A DNA stretch of 64,000 nt from Archangium minus (GCF_044360475.1 NZ_CP043494.1:12090001-12154000); one strand, 5' to 3'. Counted from the first letter of the stretch, positions 46,983 through 55,948 are shown. Notes: generated by a model not told the origin, from the letters alone. Translations and numbers: made by a program.

Positions 46983-47960
46983 TCAGGCCACGCGCGAGCG
47001 CTGGGGGGCGGACTCGACCTCGCTGCCCTCCTCGTAGCGCCCCGTCTGGATGGACCAGTCCACGTTGGCGCGAATCCACCGGCGCACCCCTGTGACGAGC
47101 GTGGCCACGTTCGCGTCGTGCTCGCCGAACGAGGGCAGGTTCTTCTCCTGCTCGATGAAGCGCCGCACGGCCGCGTCGTGCATCTCCACCGCCTTGTCGA
47201 TGGCCGCCTGAAGCTCCAGCCCGTACTGCTTCTGGAGGGAGAACACCAGGTTGGGGTGGAAGTCGTCCTTCAGGTCCTGCGCCAGCGAGAACAAGTCATT
47301 GGCCCAGGCGATGATGTCCGTGGCCGTCTCAATGAGCTGCGTCAGGGCTGGGTGCGACAGGACCTCCTCGGGCAGCAGGAAGCCCTCAATGGCCTCCACC
47401 TGGGTGAAGCCCATGTACGTGCCCACCGACAGGCGGCGCAGCTCAATGTACGTGTCCACGTCCAGACAGACGCGGTTGCTGCGAACCTCCGCCTCCCAGA
47501 TGGTGCCCTTGAAGTAGCAGGCGCAGGACTGGATGAAGCGCTCCATCCACTCCGCCGGCATGCGCTCGGCGATGCGCTCGCGGATGCTCGCCAGGAGCCA
47601 GAGCAGCGGCGGCGCGTCGTTGTAGGGAATGGCCCCCTTGAGCACCGCCAGGGCCAGCTCGCTCTGCTGGCGGACCCACTCGGCGGGCACCTCGCCCACG
47701 TCCACCTGGTCATCCCACGAGAAGTTCCAGATGAGGAAGTCGAGCGCCCCGCGAATCGCCTCCTTCGAAGCCTCGGGGTGGCACCGACCCAGCAGCACGG
47801 GGAAGTGGCTGCGCTGCAGCTTGCGGAAGACCGCGTGCTTCGCATGCACCCCCAGGTACTTCGCCCATCGCTCCAGCGCCTCGCCCTCGATGACATTCAT
47901 GAGGGGGTTCAGCTCTTGCGGAAATGGGCAGTACAACCTCGGAAGATGAAAGTCGTTCAT
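46983..47960 (-). CDS. class I terpene synthase
   Basis: The 325-residue protein has the metal-binding DDQVD motif (83-87, DDxxD) and NDLFSLAQD (221-229, the NSE motif ending Asp), both spaced as in bacterial sesquiterpene cyclases. It ionises farnesyl or geranyl diphosphate with Mg2+ and cyclises it. An Arg in ELRRLSVG (about 174-176) is a likely diphosphate sensor. It is stand-alone, with no P450 or methyltransferase nearby, so the product may be a plain hydrocarbon or alcohol. GGGGGAGCG precedes the ATG at 47960. The exact product cannot be read from the sequence. Confidence 0.92.
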   Translation of the reverse strand: MNDFHLPRLYCPFPQELNPLMNVIEGEALERWAKYLGVHAKHAVFRKLQRSHFPVLLGRCHPEASKEAIRGALDFLIWNFSWDDQVDVGEVPAEWVRQQSELALAVLKGAIPYNDAPPLLWLLASIRERIAERMPAEWMERFIQSCACYFKGTIWEAEVRSNRVCLDVDTYIELRRLSVGTYMGFTQVEAIEGFLLPEEVLSHPALTQLIETATDIIAWANDLFSLAQDLKDDFHPNLVFSLQKQYGLELQAAIDKAVEMHDAAVRRFIEQEKNLPSFGEHDANVATLVTGVRRWIRANVDWSIQTGRYEEGSEVESAPQRSRVA

Positions 47961-48441
47961 TTTCGCTCCCCCAACGACGACCTGTGAATCCAACCCGACA
48001 CGTGTCGTGCAAGGCGCGGACCCACGCTTTGAGTCGTCAACACACACACAACCCCACCGGGAGGGGGAGCGAGCGTCTAGAGGGAGCGAGGCGTAGAATT
48101 CTATCCAACGCTTCTCAAGCTTCCCGTTTTCTCGTGCTTTACTAGGAGGTCAAATCGACCCGGTAGGTCATTCGCACCCCGCTCACTGTGTGAACAGGGG
48201 TGACTGGAAGTTTTCAGACCCGCACGGAAACCCATTCATCTGCTGTGGAGTGTTTGCGTTTGAGTGGATGGAGTGGATCTCCGCGCCACACAGCCGCACG
48301 GGGAGTCCGCACCGAGACCGAAGCCGGTAGGTGCGCCAGGACCCGTCCCCCTGCCTGCACCGGTCTCCAGGACCATTCCGAAACCCGGCAGGCGTCCTTA
48401 TACCTTTGAAACATCCAAGGCACGCAGGCACGGAGAGATCC
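47961..48441. other. 481-base gene-free promoter region
   Basis: It lies between the divergent terpene synthase and histone-like genes. It contains a 12-base palindrome (47996-48007) and a 10-base palindrome TAGAATTCTA (48094-48103), and is relatively A/T-rich around 48090-48260. No coding frame or RNA gene was accepted. Confidence 0.5.
47996..48007 (-). promoter_or_regulatory. 12-base palindrome, operator candidate for the terpene synthase
   Basis: CGACACGTGTCG is a perfect palindrome 36 bases before the terpene synthase start on its own strand. Promoter elements are not clear. Confidence 0.3.
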
Positions 48442-48972
48442 ATGGGTAGGACCTACAGTTTCGAACCCTTCCTGGCACAGCAGCCCGCGCAGACCTACAA
48501 AGGCTCCGGTCCGCGACTGGGGAACGAAGAGCACAAGATCGCCCTCACCAAGGATGAGGAGAAGGATTCCCTGCCCAAGGCGCCCACCGAATACGGGCAG
48601 GCCCACGCCGAGACCGTGAAGCGCTACAAGGCTCGGGCTCAGGCGCGTAAGCGCTCGGCGGCGAAGACGCCCGCGCAGGCGAGCCCTGCGGCGAAGAAGG
48701 CCAAGACTCAGCGTGCGCCAGCGCGGAAGACGACAGCCAAGACGGCCGCCCCCAAGGCGGCAGCATCCAAGGCGGCAGCACCCAAGGCCCCTGCCCGGAA
48801 GCCGGAGGTGGCGGAGACGTCGAGGGCCCCCGCACGGAAGCCGATGTCTGCCACCGGGCTGGTCGGGACCATCGGACGCAAGGTGGTGACACGCGCCGCG
48901 GCTGCGGCGAAGAAGACCGTGGCGCGCGCCGTGAAAACAGCCACCACGCGCAAGCCGACCAAGAAGCGTTGA
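48442..48972 (+). CDS. histone-H1-like Lys/Ala-rich protein with RTYSFE motif
   Basis: The 176-residue protein has a short N-terminal domain (1-75) with MGRTYSFEPF and EYGQAHAETVKRYKAR, then a long Lys/Ala/Pro-rich tail (76-176) with AAPKA- and AARK-like repeats, resembling histone H1 tails. No signal peptide. Lys-rich proteins of this kind in bacteria compact DNA. The N-terminal motif is shared with the protein at 49569-50087. Start chosen after GGAGAGATCC. Confidence 0.65.
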   Translation: MGRTYSFEPFLAQQPAQTYKGSGPRLGNEEHKIALTKDEEKDSLPKAPTEYGQAHAETVKRYKARAQARKRSAAKTPAQASPAAKKAKTQRAPARKTTAKTAAPKAAASKAAAPKAPARKPEVAETSRAPARKPMSATGLVGTIGRKVVTRAAAAAKKTVARAVKTATTRKPTKKR

Positions 48973-49015
48973 GACTCACCGCAGGTGCACCTCGGGCGAT
49001 AAGCTCCAGGTCGCC

Positions 49016-49423
49016 ATGCGCTACTTCGGAGTGGAAGAGGCCAACCGTCTCATCCCGCTGCTCACCCGCACCTTCGAGAAGGTGCGCCCGTGGGTGGAGC
49101 GCGCGCACGCCACCGTCCGCGAGCTGGAGCTTCTCCTAGGGAACGGGGCCGGGCCGGAGCGCACCGCGCCCCTGCGTGCCGAGCGCGACGCACTCCTCGA
49201 GCAGATCCGCGCCGAGCTGGAGTACTTCCAGGACCTGGGCGTGGAGCTCAAAGCCGCAGATGGCCTGGTGGATTTCCGGGCCCTCAAGGGCGGGCGACCT
49301 GTCTACCTCTGCTGGCGATTTGGCGAGCCGGCCGTGCGGCACTGGCACGAAATGGACGGAGGCTTCGCAGGACGACAGCCCATCGTCGACGTCCAGGACT
49401 TCGCGACTACCTATCTGAGCTGA
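49016..49423 (+). CDS. DUF2203-family protein
   Basis: The 135-residue protein matches DUF2203 in layout: MRYFGVEEANRLIPLLTRTFEKVR at the start and the C-terminal GLVDFRALKGGRPVYLCWRFGEPAVRHWHEMDGGFAGRQPIVD. The Cys-Trp-Arg and HWHE residues are conserved in the family. Function unknown. It lies between the two histone-like genes, on the same strand. Confidence 0.8.
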   Translation: MRYFGVEEANRLIPLLTRTFEKVRPWVERAHATVRELELLLGNGAGPERTAPLRAERDALLEQIRAELEYFQDLGVELKAADGLVDFRALKGGRPVYLCWRFGEPAVRHWHEMDGGFAGRQPIVDVQDFATTYLS

Positions 49424-49568
49424 ACCCCGGGTCTCGTGAGCCCCATCGGCCTGGCGACGTGGGCCTCGCCTCCCCGCCTGCCCCCAACCACGGTTCCAGC
49501 CCTGTGGGGTGCTCCCTACCTTCCGCGAACACGCGCCGGACAACCGGCCGACAGCTCAGGAGGTAGGG

Positions 49569-50087
49569 ATGCGGACCTACAGCTTCGATCATTTCAAGGC
49601 AGACAAGCCGGAACCCAGCACGACCAACCCGGGCGGCGCCGAGCAAACTCCTCCGGCGGAGCAGGCGAAGCACTCGGTGCCTCCTTCGGAAGAGGGACAG
49701 CTGCACTACGGCCGCCAGCATGCACAGACGGCCGAGCTGTACCAGAAGCGCCGCGAGGAGCGGGAGCGCGCCGAACAGATGCGCGTCTCCGAGGCCCAGC
49801 AGGAGCCCATGGGCGCAGAGGCCCCACCGATGGAGGCTCAGAAGGTGGAGACTCAGGAGCAGCCCGCTGCCGCCGCCCAGCCGGAGGAGTCCGGACGCGA
49901 GGGCTTGAAGGACCTGGCGCAGGACGCGGTGGCGAGCGTGGTGGAGGCGGCTCGCGAGGCGGCCAAGGGCCGTCCTCTATCGGGGGCTCGGAAGCTGGCT
50001 GGTGACGCCTTGTCGGGCGCACTCCGGGTCGCACGTGAGGTCTCCGCCCGAAAGGCCGAGAAGAAGGGACCAGGCAAGAAGCGCTAG
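49569..50087 (+). CDS. protein sharing the RTYSFD motif with the histone-like protein
   Basis: The 172-residue protein begins MRTYSFDHF and carries YGRQHAQTAELYQKRREER, both closely matching the protein at 48442-48972. The middle is Glu/Gln/Ala-rich (acidic) and the C-terminus Lys/Arg-rich (REVSARKAEKK). So the two paralogues keep the same N-terminal motif but differ in tail chemistry. AGGAGG precedes the ATG at 49569. Function unknown; DNA or nucleoprotein binding is suggested by the pair. Confidence 0.6.
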   Translation: MRTYSFDHFKADKPEPSTTNPGGAEQTPPAEQAKHSVPPSEEGQLHYGRQHAQTAELYQKRREERERAEQMRVSEAQQEPMGAEAPPMEAQKVETQEQPAAAAQPEESGREGLKDLAQDAVASVVEAAREAAKGRPLSGARKLAGDALSGALRVAREVSARKAEKKGPGKKR

Positions 50088-50161
50088 CACCGTCGTCTCA
50101 CCCTCGCCCCGCGCGCCGCCCATCCCCACCTTGGGGAGAAGCATCTCTCCGGAGGAATCGC

Positions 50162-51079
50162 ATGTTCCGACCCCTGACAGTGTTGGTGACCGGTGCCACC
50201 GGAAAACAGGGCGGCGCGCTGGCACGACTGCTCCTGAAACGAGGTCACCGCGTGCACGCCTTCGTCCGCTCTCCGGACTCGCCCATGGCGAAGGACCTGC
50301 AGCAACGCGGCGCGGAGCTCACCCTCGGTGACTTCGATGACCCGGACAGCATTGAGCGCGCCATGCAAGGCGTGGACGCCGTGTTCGCCATGGCTACGCC
50401 CTTCAACGCGGGAGGCCTCGAGGGCGAGGTGCGCTACGGCCGCCACCTCATCGACGCCGCGAAGCTCGCCCACGTGCGCCACTTCATCTATTCCTCAGTG
50501 GCCGGCGCGGACCAGAACACGGGCATCCCCCACTTCGAGACGAAGCACGTGGTGGAGGAGCACCTGCGCAACAGCGGGCTGCCCTACACCATCGTGGCTC
50601 CCGTCTTCTTCATGGAGAACTTCCTCGGGCCCGCCTTTGCCCAGCGCCTGCACGAGGGCGTGCTCTCCATGGCGCTGCCGCCCCACCGCGGGCTGCAGAT
50701 GGTCCCCGTGGCGGACATCGCCGCCTTCTGCACTCGCGTGATGGAGTGGCCCGAGGAGCTCTTCGGCCGGCGCATTGAGATCGCCTCGGACGAGGTGACA
50801 GGCGAACAGGCGGCCGCCCTCATCTCCTACGTCAGCGGGCACAAGCTGCGCTACGAGGAGATTCCGCTGGAGGCTGTCCGCTCGCGCAGCGAGGACATGG
50901 GACTGATGTTCGAATGGTTCCAGCGCGAGGGTTACCACGTGGACGTCTCGCTGATGCGCCGGGACTACCCTGAGGTGGGCTGGCACACCTTCGAGGACTG
51001 GGCTCGCGCGCAGGACTGGGACGCGCTGCTGGGGACCACCTGGCGAGGCCCCATCGCCGCCGAGCCCTCGCCCACCTAG
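50162..51079 (+). CDS. NmrA/HSCARG-type NAD(P)-binding protein
   Basis: The 305-residue protein opens with LVTGATGKQGG (11-18), the Rossmann motif of NmrA/HSCARG proteins, followed by FVRSPDSP and VDAVFAMATPF. The later HFIYSSVAGADQNTGIPHFETKHVVEEHL and the tail are typical of this family. These proteins bind NADP(H) as redox sensors rather than reducing a substrate. Shine-Dalgarno GGAGG precedes the ATG. It is not coupled to its neighbours. Confidence 0.85.
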   Translation: MFRPLTVLVTGATGKQGGALARLLLKRGHRVHAFVRSPDSPMAKDLQQRGAELTLGDFDDPDSIERAMQGVDAVFAMATPFNAGGLEGEVRYGRHLIDAAKLAHVRHFIYSSVAGADQNTGIPHFETKHVVEEHLRNSGLPYTIVAPVFFMENFLGPAFAQRLHEGVLSMALPPHRGLQMVPVADIAAFCTRVMEWPEELFGRRIEIASDEVTGEQAAALISYVSGHKLRYEEIPLEAVRSRSEDMGLMFEWFQREGYHVDVSLMRRDYPEVGWHTFEDWARAQDWDALLGTTWRGPIAAEPSPT

Positions 51080-51122
51080 CCCGTCCACCGGGCAGTCACC
51101 GTCCGCCCTCGCGCACGCGTCC

Positions 51123-51155
51123 GGGGTCCCTCCTAACTTTCCAGCAGGAGACCCC
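51123..51155 (+). promoter_or_regulatory. hairpin that would mask the Shine-Dalgarno of the next gene
   Basis: GGGGTC pairs with GACCCC and TCCT with AGGA (two bulged C between), enclosing an 11-base loop. The AGGAG that serves the ATG at 51158 is in the right arm. Confidence 0.4.
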
Positions 51156-51157
51156 CC

Positions 51158-51889
51158 ATGCGTACGCGTGCCTCGTGGCCCGTGCTCGCGGCGCTGTTGC
51201 TCGCCGCGGGCTGCGTGAGCCAGACGACCCTACAACCTCTTCCAACGACTCCCACCACCCAGGCGGGCTCGGCCGTGAGCGAGGCCGAAGGCGTGCGCCT
51301 GGTGGCGGATGGAGATGCCTGGCGAGGCACTCCCTCCAACCTGGAGAACATCGTCACCCCGGTCCAGGTCCGCATCGAGAACCAGAGCGGCCGGGCCCTG
51401 CGCATCGACTACGACCACTTCGTGCTGGTGGGCGCCTCGCGCTTTGAATACGCCGCCCTCGCGCCCTTCGAGCTGCGCGAGGAAGGGCTCTCCGCCGTGG
51501 GCGGCTCGGGAGGAGGGGGCAGCGTCGCCCTGGGCGTGGGCATCGGCTCCTGGTGGGGCTGGGGCCCGAGTCCGTTCCGCTCCGGGTACGGCTGGGGACG
51601 TTGGGGCTGGGGCCCAGGCTGGGGCCCGGGTTGGTACGGACCGGGCTGGTATGACCCCTTCTATGGGCCCTACGCCTGGCGTCCTCCGGAGCCACTGCCC
51701 ACGCGAGACATGGTGCGCAGGTCCCTGCCCGAGGGCACGCTCGAGACGGGCGGCACCGTCACCGGCTTCCTCTACTTCCAGAACGTGAGCGAGCGTGAGG
51801 GACACGTCACCCTCCAGGCGAGCCTGGTGGATGCGCGTACCGGAGAGCAGTTCGGCACGCTCTCCATCCCCTTTGTCGTGCGCTCCTAG
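51158..51889 (+). CDS. lipoprotein with Gly/Trp/Tyr-rich central region
   Basis: The 243-residue product has lipobox LLAAGC (Cys19), an N-terminal domain (about 45-110) with VQVRIENQSGRALRIDYDHFVL, a Gly/Trp/Pro/Tyr-rich linker (about 120-185) and a C-terminal strand-rich part. The central tract resembles surface adhesive or structural proteins. The stop overlaps the convergent gene by 4 bases. Family not recognised. Confidence 0.65.
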   Translation: MRTRASWPVLAALLLAAGCVSQTTLQPLPTTPTTQAGSAVSEAEGVRLVADGDAWRGTPSNLENIVTPVQVRIENQSGRALRIDYDHFVLVGASRFEYAALAPFELREEGLSAVGGSGGGGSVALGVGIGSWWGWGPSPFRSGYGWGRWGWGPGWGPGWYGPGWYDPFYGPYAWRPPEPLPTRDMVRRSLPEGTLETGGTVTGFLYFQNVSEREGHVTLQASLVDARTGEQFGTLSIPFVVRS

Positions 51890-52173
51890 TGCAGCAGCGT
51901 CGGACGCTCCGTGTGGGCCATCGGCGGGTGGGGCAGCAGCGAGTCCTCGCCGATGAGCCCCACCTTGCGACGAATGGCCTCGCCCTTCACGGGCAGGCCA
52001 AAGAATGGACCAAAAAGACAAACATCGAACGCTCCGGCGAGCAGGGGCACCAGCCCCACCAGTGACAGCAGCTTCCCCTTACCGGAGCCCGAGGACAGCC
52101 CGCCTACCACCAGGGCCGCGCCCGCCAACATGCGCGTCCAGCGTCCCGTCCTCGAAGCCATGAATCCCACCAT
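51886..52173 (-). CDS. DUF2892 (YgaP-type) inner-membrane protein
   Basis: The 95-residue protein has an N-terminal RTGRWTRMLAGAALVVGG and a second hydrophobic segment (LVGLVPLLAGAFDVCLFGPFFG), as in the DUF2892 small inner-membrane family. A Cys in FDVCLFG matches the conserved Cys of many relatives. GGGAGG precedes the ATG at 52173. Its stop overlaps the stop region of the lipoprotein gene on the other strand. Function unknown. Confidence 0.75.
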   Translation of the reverse strand: MVGFMASRTGRWTRMLAGAALVVGGLSSGSGKGKLLSLVGLVPLLAGAFDVCLFGPFFGLPVKGEAIRRKVGLIGEDSLLPHPPMAHTERPTLLH

Positions 52174-52373
52174 GTGCACCTCCCAGGCCCGAGGAAGATG
52201 GGCATGCGAGGGCAGACGACACCAGCGTCCCCAGGTTGCTCGCCACCTTCGTGCACCGGCGAACCCTCCACCCCTGTCTGGCTGCTCGCTCGGTGCCAGG
52301 CGACTTCCACGTTCCTAGGTTGAATTCCGGGGGCCGCCGCCCGCTGCCCCGCTCGTGGAGGAGGGAAGAGCAC

Positions 52374-52631
52374 ATGGTGGAACGTTCGGAGCTGCATGAG
52401 GGGATGACGGTGTGGACCCACCGGGGCGAAAAGCTTGGCCATGTCGTCGAGGTGACCGACGAGGAGCTCATCGTCGAGAAGGGCCTCCTCGTCTGGCGCA
52501 AGGACTACGTCGTGCCGCTCGATGACGTGCGGGAGATCATCGCGGACGAGGTGCACCTGCGCCATGGTCCAGACAGCCTGCTCTCCGGGCCTCGGGAGAT
52601 CTCCCGCACGGCCCGGCGCACCACGCACTGA
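52374..52631 (+). CDS. DUF2171-family small protein
   Basis: The 85-residue protein begins MVERSELHEGMTVWTHRGEKLGHVVEVTDEELIVEKG and ends with a basic tail, matching the DUF2171/PRC-barrel-like family in layout. A strong Shine-Dalgarno (GAGGAGGGAAGAG) fixes the start at 52374. Function unknown; PRC-barrel-like domains bind RNA or partner proteins. Confidence 0.7.
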   Translation: MVERSELHEGMTVWTHRGEKLGHVVEVTDEELIVEKGLLVWRKDYVVPLDDVREIIADEVHLRHGPDSLLSGPREISRTARRTTH

Positions 52632-52652
52632 GTCCGCACGCGTGGCGAGGCG

Positions 52653-53615
52653 TCAGGCCCCGAAGTCCACGCGCTGCACCGTGTCGTCCGTCCGCGCGAC
52701 CTGATAGACGTGCCACGCCGCGACGAGGTCCTGGAAGGGCAGGCCCACCGCGCCGAACAGGGTGACCTGCCCCGCGTCGGTCCGCCCCTTCTTCGTCCCG
52801 GCGAGTACCTCGCCCAGCTCCGCGTGGATGACCTCATCGCCGAGCCCCACGCCCGCGGGCGCGCCCATGGCGACGTTCAACGCGCGGTGGTCGCAGAAGA
52901 AGGTGGACTGGCGCAGCAACCCGGCGGCGAGCTCGGCCTTACCCGGCTCATCCGCCCCCAGCGCCGTGATGTGCGTGCCTCCGCGAATCATCCCCGGGTA
53001 GAGGAAGGGCTCGCGCGAGGGCGTGGCCGTGATGACAATGTCCGCGTCCTCCACCGCCTCCTCCACCGACATGGCGGGCCGCACCGGCAAATCCAACGCC
53101 TTGTACATGCGGGTGGAGAAGTCCACGGCCCGCGCCACGTCCACGTCATACACACGCACGTGGTTGAGGCTGCGCACCAGCCGCAGGCTCTTGAGCTGCA
53201 TCGAGGCCTGGGCCCCCGCGCCAATCAGCGCCACGCGACAGGCGTCCTGCCGGGCGAGCACGTCCGCGGCCAGCGCTCCCACCACCCCGGTGCGCAGCGC
53301 CGTGAGGTGCCCCGAGTCCATCACCGCCAGCAGCGCCCCCGTCTCCAGGTCATGCAGCTGCACCACGCCTTGGATGGCCGGAGTCCGTCCGGGGAACTTC
53401 GCGTGGACCTTCACGGTATAGGCGGGGATGCCTTGCAGGGTGCCGGGGAAAATCACCATGGCCGTGCCGCGCTCGTGCAGGGGCGCTCGGGCGCGCTGGG
53501 GCTCCACCGAGCGGTGCTCGGCGTCCGCGCGGAAGGCCTCGCGCATTTCCGAGAGCAGCGTGAGGGCCTCCATGTGGCGGATGACGTCGGTGCGTGAGAG
53601 AAGGAGCGTGCTCAT
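52653..53615 (-). CDS. ornithine cyclodeaminase / mu-crystallin-family protein
   Basis: The 320-residue protein has the Rossmann signature VALIGAGAQASMQ (129-140), the substrate loop TVKVHAKFPGR with the conserved Lys (about 69-73), and a late GADEPGKAEL and VTLFGAVGLPFQDLVAAW, all typical of the ornithine cyclodeaminase/mu-crystallin fold. Members use NAD(P)H for cyclodeamination, alanine dehydrogenation or imine reduction. Which one cannot be told from the sequence. It is convergent with the DUF2171 gene. Confidence 0.85.
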   Translation of the reverse strand: MSTLLLSRTDVIRHMEALTLLSEMREAFRADAEHRSVEPQRARAPLHERGTAMVIFPGTLQGIPAYTVKVHAKFPGRTPAIQGVVQLHDLETGALLAVMDSGHLTALRTGVVGALAADVLARQDACRVALIGAGAQASMQLKSLRLVRSLNHVRVYDVDVARAVDFSTRMYKALDLPVRPAMSVEEAVEDADIVITATPSREPFLYPGMIRGGTHITALGADEPGKAELAAGLLRQSTFFCDHRALNVAMGAPAGVGLGDEVIHAELGEVLAGTKKGRTDAGQVTLFGAVGLPFQDLVAAWHVYQVARTDDTVQRVDFGA

Positions 53616-53811
53616 CTTGCCCCCAACCTAACCCTTCCCCTTCCGTCCGGGGGGCTATGTCGCGCTCGATGGCCGGCAAAAAGCCTGCCCCCTAGGGAGG
53701 AACGGCCTGCGCGAGGAGCGTCGGGGGGCTCCGTCGCATGACGAGGGGAACTCCAGGCGCTCTTCCGATGCTCCGTGCACGATCTCTGGTACGAGGCGGG
53801 GGCTGCCCACC

Positions 53812-55923
53812 ATGAGCAGACTCGAGGCTGGCGGCGGGGGGCAGCCTCGGGGGAGCGCGCTCATGCGGGACCAGGATCCACCTCAACCGCTCCGGACCTC
53901 CGAGCCGGAGCGGGGTGAACACCGGCTGGCGGACCTTCTCCGTCTACACCGGGAGGACATCCTCTCCGACTGGGAGCACGCCCTGCACGCGCATGACCCG
54001 GAGCGACCCCCGGAAGGCGTGCTGTCGCGAGACCATCTCCCTGGCTTCCTCGAGCTGCTGGCGGACGCGGCGGAGAACGCCCACGATGAACAGAGCGTGC
54101 AGGCTCCCCAGGTCATCACCCGGGAGCACGCCCTGGAGAGGCTGGAGCAGGGCCACACTCCAGAAGAGGTGGCTTTCGAGTACAGGCTGCTGCGCGGTTG
54201 CATCCTCCGGCGGCTGGCGAGAGAGAGCCATGAGCTGAGCCTCGCGGAGCTGGAGTTGCTCGACGAATCCATCGACCAGGGCGTCATCCACGCCATCACC
54301 CGCTACGCCCAGGTGCGTGAACGGATGCTGCACGCGCTGGAGCGCGTCTCCGAGGCGGCGCTCGAGAGCGAGGACGTGGACACCTTCCTGCCCAAGCTGC
54401 TGCGCGTGTTGATGGAGGCGGCGGTGGCGGTGGACGGAGCCATGATCCTCCTGCTCGAGGGAGACCTGCTGCGGATGCGCGCGGCGGAGGGAGTCGGGGC
54501 GCGGAGGGCTCTGGCCGAAGGCTTCAGCATCCCCATGGACCGAGGCTTCTCCGGTGAGGTGCTCAGCGGACGGAAGCCCCTCGAGGTGCGCTCGGGCGCC
54601 ACCGACCCGCGGCTGGGCTACGACCTCCCCCGCGAGCTCGGCCTGCGCGCCGTCTACAGCGTCCCGCTGCTGCATGGAGAGACACTCATTGGCGTAGCGC
54701 ACATGAGCTCGCGGACCGTCTTCGACTTCAGCGAGTCCGACAAGCTGCTCTTTCGCGCCATGTCGACCCGCGCCACCGGCTTCATCGTTCAGGCGAGGCT
54801 GGCGGAGCGCGAGCGGCTCGCCCGGGACGAGGCCCAGCGCTCGCTGGCGCAGCTCAACACGCTGCTGGAGGTGTCTCCGGTAGGCATTGGCTTCCTGGAC
54901 CGGGAGCTGCGCTACCTCCGCGTCAACGAAACCCTGGCGAAGATCAACGGCCAGCCGGTGGCCTTCCACCTGGGGAAGACGGTGCGCGAGGTGCTGCCCG
55001 GAGAGCTCGCCGACAGCCATGAACGCCTCTTGCGCCAGATACTGGAGACGGGCCAGCCGGTGTCCAACCACGAGTTCATCAGCCAAAACCAAGACGGCGC
55101 CGGTCCCACGCACCATTGGCTGGGCAACTACTACCCGGTGCGCTCCGAGAGCGGCGAGGTGCTGGGGCTGGGCTGCGTGGTGGTGGACATCACCAAGCAG
55201 AAGGAGGTGGAAGCCGAGCTGCGCCGCTCGGGTGAGCTACGCGAGCAGCTCATCGGGGTGCTCGGGCATGACCTGCGCAACCCGCTCAACGCCATCAGCG
55301 CCTCGGCCTTCCTGCTGCAGCGGACGGAAGAGCTGGAAGACAGCTCCCAGCGCGCAGTGGAGCGCATCCGCAACAGCGCGGCGCGGATGGCGCGGATGCT
55401 CAGCGACATCCTCGACTTCGCACGCAGCAGCATGGGAGGCGGCCTGCCCGTGCACCGCGAGCGGGCGAACCTGCACGACATCTGCCGGAGCACGCTGGAG
55501 GAACTCCAGGTGGCCCACCCAGGCCGCCGGCTGGAGCTGGACGCGCAGGGCGACGGTTGGGGATGGTGGGACCCGGACCGGCTGGCGCAGGTGGTGGGCA
55601 ACCTGGTGGGCAATGCCTTGCAACACGGGCGGCCGGACAGTCCCGTGCGCGTGGAGGTGCGCGACGTTGGGAGCGAGGAGGTGCGCCTCTCTGTGCACAA
55701 CGAAGGCGAGCCCATTCCTCCCGAGTTGCAGGCGGTGCTCTTCCAACCTTTTCGCCGAGGCACCACCGGTAAAGCAGCCACCCGCAGCGTGGGGCTGGGG
55801 CTCTACATCGTCCGGCAGATCGCGCGCGCGCACGGGGGCGAGGTGGAGGTGCGCTCCACCCAAGGCGAAGGCACCACCTTCACGGTGCGCCTGCCGCGCG
55901 ACGCCATCGGGCCCCTGCATTGA
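53812..55923 (+). CDS. histidine kinase with RsbR-like N-terminus, GAF and PAS domains
   Basis: The 703-residue protein begins with a helical domain (about 35-180: LADLLRLHREDILSDWEHAL...) resembling the N-terminal non-heme-globin-like part of RsbR stressosome proteins. A GAF domain (about 185-340), a PAS domain (about 350-470, ending VVVDITKQK), a HisKA domain with His486 (GVLGHDLRNP) and a HATPase domain (VGNLVGNALQHG, VGLGLYIVRQIARAHGG) follow. It is an orphan kinase. Its HisKA resembles that of the kinase at 16329, suggesting recent duplication. GAGGCGGGGG precedes the ATG. Confidence 0.92.
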   Translation: MSRLEAGGGGQPRGSALMRDQDPPQPLRTSEPERGEHRLADLLRLHREDILSDWEHALHAHDPERPPEGVLSRDHLPGFLELLADAAENAHDEQSVQAPQVITREHALERLEQGHTPEEVAFEYRLLRGCILRRLARESHELSLAELELLDESIDQGVIHAITRYAQVRERMLHALERVSEAALESEDVDTFLPKLLRVLMEAAVAVDGAMILLLEGDLLRMRAAEGVGARRALAEGFSIPMDRGFSGEVLSGRKPLEVRSGATDPRLGYDLPRELGLRAVYSVPLLHGETLIGVAHMSSRTVFDFSESDKLLFRAMSTRATGFIVQARLAERERLARDEAQRSLAQLNTLLEVSPVGIGFLDRELRYLRVNETLAKINGQPVAFHLGKTVREVLPGELADSHERLLRQILETGQPVSNHEFISQNQDGAGPTHHWLGNYYPVRSESGEVLGLGCVVVDITKQKEVEAELRRSGELREQLIGVLGHDLRNPLNAISASAFLLQRTEELEDSSQRAVERIRNSAARMARMLSDILDFARSSMGGGLPVHRERANLHDICRSTLEELQVAHPGRRLELDAQGDGWGWWDPDRLAQVVGNLVGNALQHGRPDSPVRVEVRDVGSEEVRLSVHNEGEPIPPELQAVLFQPFRRGTTGKAATRSVGLGLYIVRQIARAHGGEVEVRSTQGEGTTFTVRLPRDAIGPLH

Positions 55924-55948
55924 GCCCGGCGCCCTCGCCCTCCCGGCC

